A stretch of DNA of 63,044 bases. It comes from Deltaproteobacteria bacterium (GTDB lineage: Bacteria; Desulfobacterota; Desulfuromonadia; Geobacterales; Pseudopelobacteraceae). The notes under the pieces were generated by a model that worked only from the letters and a program-made list of their open reading frames with translations, was not told the origin of the DNA and did no database searches. The position numbers were made by a program, and so were the translations under genes. This document shows, piece by piece, positions 54,021 through 61,150 of this stretch (positions within the stretch are counted from its first letter, which is position 1; each line of letters begins with the position of its first letter). The DNA is taken from positions 1 to 63,044 of the forward strand of contig JAJZRX010000006.1 of the NCBI GenBank assembly GCA_021850095.1, written 5' to 3'.

Positions 54021-56837
54021 ATGACCGTCACCAGTCGGATTGCTGAACTGCGTACAAAAATAACCGCCTACGGCAAGGAGAATCAGGGCGAGCTGCTTTA
54101 CGCCCTGGCCGAGGGAGCACAACTGATTGCCGGCTGCGAGCAGACCCGCATCTATCTGGAGGATCTGACGCGCGGCGCGCTGACCTGTGCCCACGCCACC
54201 GGCCCACGCGCCTCCGTGATCCGCGAAGCCAGTTTTGCGATCGGCTCAACCGAAACCGTCGTTTCGTCGGTTTTCATGAACCAGTATCCGGTTGATTTCA
54301 GAATTCTGTCCACGCAGGCAACCGCGACCGATCTGGAGCTGGCCGCTCGTTTCGGTATCCTCAAAAGCTATGTCATGCCGATCGTCAGCCTGGGAAAATC
54401 GATCGGCGTGCTCTGCCTGGATCAGACGCTACCGGAAGAAACACTGGCGACCCGCAGCAAAGCCCAACTGGCCGAGTTTGCCGGCCACATGGCCGTCCAG
54501 CTCGACCAGGCCCGGATCTACCACCAGCAGGTGCAGCTGGCGCGGCGCCTGGAAGCATACAAATCCCGTGAAGCGGCCGCAATGATGGTTCGCTCGGCGG
54601 TAAAGCTGATCGAGAAGGTCTCGCTGGCATCGGTGCTGGTGCCGACCCAGCAGGACGGAACTACCGGCGCTCTGGAAGTCCTGGCCGGCTACTCCGGTGA
54701 TGAACAGCTGGAACGGATGTACTATCAGCAGGGGGATATCGATCTGCGCAAAGGCAAATCACTGATTTCCAATTATATCAGCGATCAGGCCATTATTACC
54801 GACGAACGCCTGCTGAAACCGCTCTTCATACCCGACCTGACCCAGCACAGCCTGCAGAAACGCGCCCTGACCGAATCGATGGCGCTGCGTTCGCTGTATG
54901 TGGTCCCGCGCTATAATCCGGAAACCCGCCGCATCATCTGCCTGGTCAATTATTATTCCCATGACCTGTACCGCTTCAGTGATTTCGAAATGGGGCTGCT
55001 GCAGACCCACGCCGAAATGGTCGAGAAGGTTATCAGCGAGGTCGGCAGTGAACATCTGGAAATCCGGGTTCTGTCCGAGATTTCCGATCTGCTCAATCAG
55101 CGCACCGAGAGTCTGCAGCCTTTCCTGACCAAGGTGCTTTCCAAGGCCACCGAACTGATCGGAGCCGACACAGGCAGCATCGCGGTGGTCAGTGAGCGCG
55201 ACGGCATGAATTGGCTGGTGGTGGAAGACGAGTCGGGAAATATTATCGGCGCCAAAAACAAGGAGTGGCTGAAAAAACACATCCCCCCCTTTCCGGTCGG
55301 GGGAGAAGAACTGCCGCCCGAAGAACGCAGCCTGACCGGCTATGTCGCCCACACCAAACAGCCCAAGATTATCGCCCGGGTTGAGCAGGAATTGAGCGAA
55401 GGCGGCTTTCACCGCTCGATGAGCGACCTGCTGAAAAGTGAAATTGCCGTGCCGGTCACCTGCGATGACGAGGTTATGGCGGTCATCTGCCTGAACTCAC
55501 TGCAGTACGACTTCTTCCGTGAAGAGCATCGCCGGATTCTGCAGATCATCGGTTCGCTGACCGCCCGGCACATTTCCGACCTGCAGCGCATCGAACGCCT
55601 GCAGAACGAGGTCAACCGGCTGACGACCGACGTAGCCTACAAGGATCCGCACGTCCTTTCCTATCGCCTCGGCAACATCATCGGCAACAGCCCCAAAACA
55701 CAGGAGGTGGTCGATTTCATCAATACGGTTTCGCCGCCGCTCTTCAACCGCATCGTCTTCTGGGCCCGCAACATCCTGCAGGAGGCCACCATCGGGCTCC
55801 CCTCGATTCTGGTCACCGGCCAGACCGGTTCCGGCAAGGAATTTTTCTTCAACAACCTGTACAATAAGCTCAACGAACTGTATCGCCGCGATCTGAATCC
55901 GAGTGGCGAGCTGCCGGTCAAGAAAAGCAACATCGCCGCCTATGCCGGCGACCTGACCTATTCGGAACTGTTCGGTCACAAGAAAGGAGCCTTCACCGGC
56001 GCCTATACCGACCGGCGCGGCATTCTGGAAGAGACCGTGGGGGGAATCGTTTTTCTGGACGAAATCGGCGATGCCGATCCCAAGACCCAGGTGCAGCTGC
56101 TGCGTTTTCTGGATAACGGCGGCTTCGTCCGTCTGGGCGAAAATACCGAGCGTTACAGCCGGGTGCTGCTGGTGGCTGCCACCAACAAAAACCTGCATGA
56201 AGAGATCGCCGCCGGCCGCTTTCGCGAGGATCTGTACCACCGTCTGGCTGAACTTTCGATCCGTCTGCCGTCACTGAATGAACGCCGCGAGGATATTCCC
56301 GATCTGGCGGTACACTTTCTGGGGAAATTGTACCGAACCTATCGCGGCGAAAGCGAAGCGCTGGAGAAATCCCCGGTGTTGACCAAAGATGCCAAAGACA
56401 TTCTGATGCGCCACAACTATAAGGGCAATATTCGCGAACTGCGCAGTATTCTGCTGCGGGCGCTTTTTTTCCGCAGCAAGCAGGTTATCGGCGGAGAAGC
56501 GATTTCACAGGCCATCGCCGGCACCGGCTGCCTGGATGCGGGGCCGACCGTTCCAAGCATCCGCAATCTGGATGAGCAACTGGCACTGGAGATTCTAGAA
56601 AAAATCGAAAATGGCGGTGATTTCTGGGCGGACGTTTATGAACCCTTCAGCCGCAACGACATCTCACGCGAAACCGTGCGGCTGGTGGTTGAAAAGGCAC
56701 GGGCCAAAGCCGGCAAAACCATGCCGGCCGTGGCCCGTTATCTGAAAGCGCTGGGTAATGAACAGGAGCCGAGTGAAAAACAACGCCAACTGTTCCGCCT
56801 GAAGAACTTTTTGTACAAAACGGTGAAGCTGGGCTGA
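54021..56837 (+). CDS. GAF-domain sigma-54-dependent enhancer-binding regulator
   Basis: 938 residues. Sensor half: tandem GAF-like domains (about residues 20-170, 195-345 and 355-520). AAA+ domain: Walker A TGQTGSGKEFFFNNL (about 594-608), intact GAFTGA loop (about 655) for sigma-54 contact, Walker B GIVFLDEIGDAD (about 673-684) and arginine fingers RFREDLYHRL (about 733). The C-terminus (SRETVRLVVEKARAKAGKTMPAVARYLKAL) is helical and could bind DNA but is not the usual Fis-type helix-turn-helix. It follows flgM, so a flagellar regulatory role is possible. No receiver domain is present; ligands of the GAF domains are unknown. Confidence 0.88.
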   Translation: MTVTSRIAELRTKITAYGKENQGELLYALAEGAQLIAGCEQTRIYLEDLTRGALTCAHATGPRASVIREASFAIGSTETVVSSVFMNQYPVDFRILSTQATATDLELAARFGILKSYVMPIVSLGKSIGVLCLDQTLPEETLATRSKAQLAEFAGHMAVQLDQARIYHQQVQLARRLEAYKSREAAAMMVRSAVKLIEKVSLASVLVPTQQDGTTGALEVLAGYSGDEQLERMYYQQGDIDLRKGKSLISNYISDQAIITDERLLKPLFIPDLTQHSLQKRALTESMALRSLYVVPRYNPETRRIICLVNYYSHDLYRFSDFEMGLLQTHAEMVEKVISEVGSEHLEIRVLSEISDLLNQRTESLQPFLTKVLSKATELIGADTGSIAVVSERDGMNWLVVEDESGNIIGAKNKEWLKKHIPPFPVGGEELPPEERSLTGYVAHTKQPKIIARVEQELSEGGFHRSMSDLLKSEIAVPVTCDDEVMAVICLNSLQYDFFREEHRRILQIIGSLTARHISDLQRIERLQNEVNRLTTDVAYKDPHVLSYRLGNIIGNSPKTQEVVDFINTVSPPLFNRIVFWARNILQEATIGLPSILVTGQTGSGKEFFFNNLYNKLNELYRRDLNPSGELPVKKSNIAAYAGDLTYSELFGHKKGAFTGAYTDRRGILEETVGGIVFLDEIGDADPKTQVQLLRFLDNGGFVRLGENTERYSRVLLVAATNKNLHEEIAAGRFREDLYHRLAELSIRLPSLNERREDIPDLAVHFLGKLYRTYRGESEALEKSPVLTKDAKDILMRHNYKGNIRELRSILLRALFFRSKQVIGGEAISQAIAGTGCLDAGPTVPSIRNLDEQLALEILEKIENGGDFWADVYEPFSRNDISRETVRLVVEKARAKAGKTMPAVARYLKALGNEQEPSEKQRQLFRLKNFLYKTVKLG

Positions 56838-56869
56838 AAAACCGGTCAGGCAACACCCGGCCGGTTTTT
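56837..56869. terminator. bidirectional terminator between the regulator and leuA
   Basis: AAAAACCGG (56837-56845) pairs with CCGGTTTTT (56861-56869), giving A and T tracts on both sides, so it can end transcripts from both directions. It overlaps the last base of the regulator stop and lies 7 bases before the leuA 3' end. Confidence 0.8.
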
Positions 56870-56876
56870 GAAAACG

Positions 56877-58436
56877 TCAGACCGCTTCGATCAGGCGCTT
56901 CTGTTTGCAGCTGAGACGGTTCAGGGCATGGATATAGGCTTTGGCAGAGGCGACGATGATATCGGTCGACGACCCTTTTCCGACCACCGAATGATTCCCC
57001 TCACTGACCCGCACAGTAACTTCACCCTGGGCATCGGTACCGCCGGTGATCGAACCGACATTGTACTGGGTCAGCTTGGCTTTTGACTTGGTAAGCTTTT
57101 TGATAGCCTTGAACGCCGAATCCACCGGGCCGTCGCCCAGTTCGGCGGTACGGACGGTGACACCGTTGATCTCCATCTGCACCGTGGCGGTGGCCACGGC
57201 AAACGAACCGCAGGTGACGGTGATATGCTCCAGCTTGTAATGATCCTCTTCGCGGGCTTCCTCGGATACGATGGCATCCAGATCTTCGTCAAAAACCTCT
57301 TTTTTAAGATCGGCCAGCTCCTTGAAACGGTCAAAGGCACGATTCAGCCTGGTTTCATCCAGCTCGTGTCCCAGTTCCTCCAGGCGTTTCTTGAAGGCGT
57401 GCCGGCCGGAATGCTTGCCGAGCACCAGCGCGCTGGACAGCAGTCCGACTGATTCGGGGGTCATGATTTCATAGGTCGTTTTCTCCATCAGCATGCCATG
57501 CTGGTGAATGCCAGCTTCATGGGCAAAGGCGTTGGCCCCCACTACCGATTTGTTGGGCTGCACCGCAATGCCGGTTATGTTGGTCAGAAGGCGGCTGGCG
57601 GGTGTCAATTGCTCGGTCACCACATTGGTTACAAACGGCAGGATGTCACGCCGTGTCTTAAGAATCATGACAAACTCTTCCAGCGAGCAGTTGCCGGCTC
57701 GCTCGCCGATTCCGTTGATGGTGCACTCCACCTGACCGGCGCCGGCCTGAATTGCGGCGACCGAGTTGGCGACCGACAAGCCCAGATCGTTGTGGCAATG
57801 CACCGAGATGACCGCTTTTTCGATGTTGGGCACATTGTCCTTCAGATATTTTATGATGTTGAAATATTCAAAGGGAATCGTGTAGCCGACCGTATCCGGA
57901 ATATTGACCGTGGTGGCCCCGGCCTCGATCACCGCTTCCACGACTTCGGCCAGAAACGGCAGACGGGTGCGAACGGCGTCTTCACAGGAAAACTCAACGT
58001 TGGGCGTGTAGGAGGCGGCCCGCTTGACGGCCTTGACCGCCGACGCCAGCACCTTGCCGGGCTCCATCTGCAGCTTGTACTTCATATGGATGTCGGATGT
58101 GGCGATAAAGGTGTGGATACGCCCCTTTTCTCCGGCGTATTTAAGCGCCTCCCAGGCGCGGTCGATATCCTTTTCGCTGGAACGGCACAGACCGGCGATC
58201 TCGGGTCCCTTGATGGTCTGGGCGACTTTTTTGACCGCTTCGAAATCGCCATCCGAGGCGATCGGAAATCCGGCCTCAATCACGTCAACGTTCAGCTTCT
58301 GCAGCTGTTTTGCCAGACGCAGTTTTTCCTCTATGTTCATGCTGTTGCCGGGAGCCTGCTCTCCATCCCTCAAAGTGGTATCAAATATCTTGATAATCCG
58401 CTGGTCGTCTTTTTTCGTCTCGCGTGCCTTTGCCAT
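56877..58436 (-). CDS. leuA: 2-isopropylmalate synthase
   Basis: First committed enzyme of leucine synthesis: 2-ketoisovalerate plus acetyl-CoA to 2-isopropylmalate. The catalytic start DTTLRDGEQAPG (about residues 18-29) and the metal-site HCHNDLG motif (about 205) are present, and the C-terminal LeuA regulatory domain (leucine feedback) follows from about residue 390. I chose ATG 58436-58434 (AAGGAG 10 bases upstream, 519 residues); the open frame to 58646 runs through the T-box leader. Citramalate synthase is less likely given the regulation by leucine tRNA. Confidence 0.93.
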   Translation of the reverse strand: MAKARETKKDDQRIIKIFDTTLRDGEQAPGNSMNIEEKLRLAKQLQKLNVDVIEAGFPIASDGDFEAVKKVAQTIKGPEIAGLCRSSEKDIDRAWEALKYAGEKGRIHTFIATSDIHMKYKLQMEPGKVLASAVKAVKRAASYTPNVEFSCEDAVRTRLPFLAEVVEAVIEAGATTVNIPDTVGYTIPFEYFNIIKYLKDNVPNIEKAVISVHCHNDLGLSVANSVAAIQAGAGQVECTINGIGERAGNCSLEEFVMILKTRRDILPFVTNVVTEQLTPASRLLTNITGIAVQPNKSVVGANAFAHEAGIHQHGMLMEKTTYEIMTPESVGLLSSALVLGKHSGRHAFKKRLEELGHELDETRLNRAFDRFKELADLKKEVFDEDLDAIVSEEAREEDHYKLEHITVTCGSFAVATATVQMEINGVTVRTAELGDGPVDSAFKAIKKLTKSKAKLTQYNVGSITGGTDAQGEVTVRVSEGNHSVVGKGSSTDIIVASAKAYIHALNRLSCKQKRLIEAV

Positions 58437-58512
58437 TGTACGTACACTCCTTTCAAGGTGCTGTGCCTGATTGAATTTACCAGAAATATGCTTCGCCGCT
58501 GTATATCCTTGT
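58437..58512 (-). other. leuA 5' untranslated region after the T-box terminator
   Basis: 76 bases between the terminator T-run and the leuA ATG. It holds the ribosome-binding site AAGGAG (about 58446-58451) and otherwise AT-rich sequence without further stems that I can see. Confidence 0.7.
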
Positions 58513-58551
58513 AAAAAAATAGCCCCTGCCCAGTATTTGGGGCAGAGGCTA
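58513..58551 (-). terminator. intrinsic terminator of the leuA T-box
   Basis: On the minus strand AGCCTCTGCCC (58550-58540) and GGGCAGGGGCT (58531-58521) form a stem, followed by seven T residues (58519-58513). This is the attenuator that competes with the antiterminator. Confidence 0.93.
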
Positions 58552-58745
58552 TGCCGTCCGCGGTACCACCCAATTCGCCCACTGGTGCTGACCGGCAGGC
58601 CTTGATTAACCATTAACGCAGGTTCACGGCTCCGACTACCTGTCACCGGAGCGGCTCCAAGGCGAGTTCACCATATCTGCTTACCGGTTCGCACCAACCA
58701 CCGGCTCTCTGAAAAGCAGGCTAAAGTTACTACTCCTCTTCATAG
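58513..58745 (-). promoter_or_regulatory. T-box riboswitch (leucine) upstream of leuA
   Basis: Read on the minus strand. The stem I apical part shows AGAGAGCCGGTGG...GCGAACCGG at about 58680-58712. The specifier loop is GAACTCGCC, with codon CTC (Leu) at 58666-58664. The universally conserved antiterminator bulge GGGTGGTACCGCGG is at 58571-58558. It binds uncharged leucine tRNA; pairing of the tRNA end with the GGTACC region favours the antiterminator, so leuA is read when leucine is short. Only these sequence elements are seen directly; the full fold was not computed. Confidence 0.93.
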
Positions 58746-58761
58746 CCATTGAATTTCAGTC

Positions 58762-58791
58762 ATATTAGAAAAACAATCCCGATAAAGTCAA
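58762..58791 (-). promoter_or_regulatory. sigma-70 promoter of leuA
   Basis: Minus strand: TTGACT (58791-58786), 18-base spacer, TAATAT (58767-58762). Predicted start about 58755, just ahead of the T-box stem I, leaving a leader of about 320 bases. Confidence 0.8.
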
Positions 58792-58865
58792 GCTGTTTAA
58801 TTATCACGCGTATAGATTTGGTCCGACCAAACCTGGCACGCCATCCGCAGCACTCATTAATACTG

Positions 58866-58894
58866 TTGATAAGGTTCACTTCATACCGTACAAT
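58866..58894 (+). promoter_or_regulatory. sigma-70 promoter of the divergent pseudo-receiver gene
   Basis: TTGATA (58866-58871), 17-base spacer, TACAAT (58889-58894). The predicted start (about 58901) lies after the ATG at 58893, so that ATG would not be transcribed; this supports the GTG at 58923 as the start codon. Confidence 0.6.
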
Positions 58895-58922
58895 GCAGCA
58901 ATTATTCGTTGAGGAGCATAGT

Positions 58923-60338
58923 GTGAACAATCTACTGCTGATCACCGATCTGCCGCGCTTACGGGATGTTTTTGGCGGCCTGGCCGACGACCGGAAGATT
59001 CACCTGCGCATCGCCAGCAGCCTGGAAAAGGGAGCCGAGGAGATCGCCCGTGAGAAGCCGGATGTCGTCTTTGTCCAGACGCATCTTTCAGGTCTTTCAG
59101 CCGATATTCTGCTGATGCATCTGAAGAAGCAGCTGGGCCGCAAACGCTCTCGCTTCGTACTGCTGGCGGCGCCCAGCCAGGTCAGCGAGGCCATCCTCGC
59201 CCCCTACAAAGGCTGGCTCGACACCTCCGCCGAAGACGGCGTTCTGCTGGTAGAATTGCGCAATCTCCTGGTTTCGCTGACCACCCGCGCAAAGAAAAGC
59301 GCTGATGCGGCGGCTCCGGAAGCAGCGCCGGAAACGGTTACGGAATTGCCGGCAACAGCAGCCGATTCGGAAACCGGCACCGAGTACGTTCCGGCACTGA
59401 CAGATCCGCCAGAACCGGAACCAGTGGCAGCACCCGAACCAACAGCGGAACAAACAGCAGTGCCGACACCGGAGCCTGAACCGTCTCTGGAAGAGCAGGG
59501 CCTGACCTATTCGCCGCGGTCCCGCCTGACCGTGTATTCCGAGTTCACCAGTTCATTTGACAATGCCGTCAGCAGCGCTCCTGCTCCGGAGTTCCTGACC
59601 GAAGTCGCTCCAACCCTGCAGCAGGACTGGAAAAGCGAACCGCCAGAACCGGCCGTTTTCAGCGCGCCGCGCTCAAAACGCGCTTCATTCGCTTTGTGGC
59701 TGACTCCGGTCATTATTGCGGTCGTGGCGGCCACTTTCCTGCAGCAGCGCAAGGCATCGCCACCGGTTGAGCAGGTTGCCGCACCATCATCCGCTCCTGC
59801 CCCGCACATCAAGGAGCCGTTACAGCAGGAGCAAACCAAACCGATCGCTGTTGCGGAGAAAAGCGCCGTCCAGCTTCCCCCCCCTGCTTCGGGACAGGTG
59901 GCAGGCGATAAACCGGTCATAATTGCCACGCCGGATGCTTCCCCCAAAAAAGTTCCGGCCGTCAACTCCGCAAACGTGCTCCCCCCCGCCAAACTCCCGG
60001 ATTTTATACCCCGTTACGGTTTCGACAAGCATTTCGGCGCAACCAACCCGGGCTGGGAGCGCTATAAAGGGCAGGTGACCGAATTCAAACTCTTTCGTGA
60101 GTCAGGAACAATCAAGGCGATTCAGGTCATCGACCGCGGCGGACGGGGTGTCCCGGAATCATTCATGAAAGGCGTACTGAAACAGGTGGTCGACAAGCCG
60201 CTCTTCACGCTGGAAACCAGCGAAAAGAAGGATGGCTATCAGATCCAGCGCGGCTATCTGGCTCCCAACCTCAAAGTCATCTTTTACCGCGACGCTGACG
60301 GAGAAAAACTGCGCGCCTTTGTCCTCAACTGGCAATAA
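58923..60338 (+). CDS. membrane protein with degenerate receiver domain and C-terminal unknown domain
   Basis: From GTG 58923 (GAGGAG 6 bases upstream) the product is 471 residues. Residues 1-115 look like a response-regulator receiver (NLLLITDLPRLRDVFGGLADD), but the phospho-acceptor site reads VVFVQTHLSG with Gln instead of Asp. There follow an Ala/Pro/Glu-rich linker (about 120-240), one membrane helix (ALWLTPVIIAVVAATFLQQ, about 256-275), a second Pro-rich linker and a C-terminal alpha/beta domain of about 110 residues (PRYGFDKHFGATNPGWERYKGQ). Topology implies the receiver inside and the last domain in the periplasm. I do not recognise a function; start at 58749 or 58893 is possible but less likely. 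Confidence 0.6.
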   Translation: MNNLLLITDLPRLRDVFGGLADDRKIHLRIASSLEKGAEEIAREKPDVVFVQTHLSGLSADILLMHLKKQLGRKRSRFVLLAAPSQVSEAILAPYKGWLDTSAEDGVLLVELRNLLVSLTTRAKKSADAAAPEAAPETVTELPATAADSETGTEYVPALTDPPEPEPVAAPEPTAEQTAVPTPEPEPSLEEQGLTYSPRSRLTVYSEFTSSFDNAVSSAPAPEFLTEVAPTLQQDWKSEPPEPAVFSAPRSKRASFALWLTPVIIAVVAATFLQQRKASPPVEQVAAPSSAPAPHIKEPLQQEQTKPIAVAEKSAVQLPPPASGQVAGDKPVIIATPDASPKKVPAVNSANVLPPAKLPDFIPRYGFDKHFGATNPGWERYKGQVTEFKLFRESGTIKAIQVIDRGGRGVPESFMKGVLKQVVDKPLFTLETSEKKDGYQIQRGYLAPNLKVIFYRDADGEKLRAFVLNWQ

Positions 60339-60353
60339 CCCGCAGCAGGCACT

Positions 60354-60397
60354 AAACGACGAAGCCCCGCACAATTTCGTGTGGGGCTTCGTCGTTT
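60354..60397. terminator. bidirectional terminator
   Basis: A 19-bp stem with one G-U type mismatch: left arm 60354-60372 (AAACGACGAAGCCCCGCAC), right arm 60379-60397, loop AATTTC. The arms carry A and T ends for both strands. Separates the convergent genes ending at 60338 and 60421. Confidence 0.85.
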
Positions 60398-60420
60398 GGC
60401 ACTGTTCAGCGTGGTTGCTG

Positions 60421-61149
60421 TTACTGGGCCGACAGTTTCAGGTAGCACTCGGCCTTGTATAAACTGGCGTCGGCAGCCATGGCCGAAGCCGGGTAGTCGG
60501 CAAGATAGCGGTCGAACAATTCCAGGGCGGTGCGGCAATCATCCTGACGATAGGCCTTGACCGCTTTTTCAAACAGCTGCTGTCCGCTGTCGGCAGTGCT
60601 CCTTCGTTGAGCGGAGACCTCTGCCTTGTGCGGTTCGGGAACCGGCGCAGGCTGGTCAATACCGCTACGGTTCCGGTCGGGGCGCGGTTCTGGTACGCTC
60701 TCCGCTTTATTCGGTTCGCCTGCCGGCAATCCGTTCCTTTTTCCGGCAACATTCTTAGGAATGGCCGCAGAGAGCTGTTTTTTGACTTTCACGTTTTTTG
60801 GGGATCGGCGCACTTTGTCAGCCGGAAGCGGAGCTTCGCCCGTTTCTCCGTGCGGCAAGGGGATCCTGAGCGTGTCGCCGGTATAGATCAGATCGGGGTT
60901 CTTGATATCGTTGAACAGCAGGATCTGCGGGTAATACACCCCATGTCCGCTGAACTTGCGGGAAATAGCGTACAGCGTGTCACCCTGCCGAATCGGAACC
61001 TCTTTAACCAGGACGCCGTCTTTGGACGGCTCGCCTCCATCCGGAACAACCGCTTTCGGTTCGTACAGATAATACTGCTGGCCCCAGGCCGGCAAAGCCA
61101 GGGAGCAGAGCAAGAGCGCCATAGCCATACGCTGTGCGGATCGTGTCAT
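60421..61149 (-). CDS. exported LysM and TPR-domain protein
   Basis: 242 residues with a signal peptide (MALLLCSLALPAWG). A LysM domain at about residues 50-97 (IRQGDTLYAISRKF ... PDLIYTGDTLRIP) suggests binding to peptidoglycan. A basic, Pro-rich linker leads to a C-terminal TPR pair (FEKAVKAYRQDDCRTALELFDRYLADYP). The layout is like CpoB/YbgF-type envelope proteins, but without the pal-tol neighbours. It starts one base after the stop of the upstream gene, so the two are cotranscribed. Confidence 0.82.
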   Translation of the reverse strand: MTRSAQRMAMALLLCSLALPAWGQQYYLYEPKAVVPDGGEPSKDGVLVKEVPIRQGDTLYAISRKFSGHGVYYPQILLFNDIKNPDLIYTGDTLRIPLPHGETGEAPLPADKVRRSPKNVKVKKQLSAAIPKNVAGKRNGLPAGEPNKAESVPEPRPDRNRSGIDQPAPVPEPHKAEVSAQRRSTADSGQQLFEKAVKAYRQDDCRTALELFDRYLADYPASAMAADASLYKAECYLKLSAQ

Positions 61150-61150
61150 A

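Noticed and set aside
58437..58646. N-terminal extension of leuA by up to 70 codons
   Set aside because: The stretch is the T-box leader with its terminator; the ATG at 58436 has a proper ribosome-binding site.
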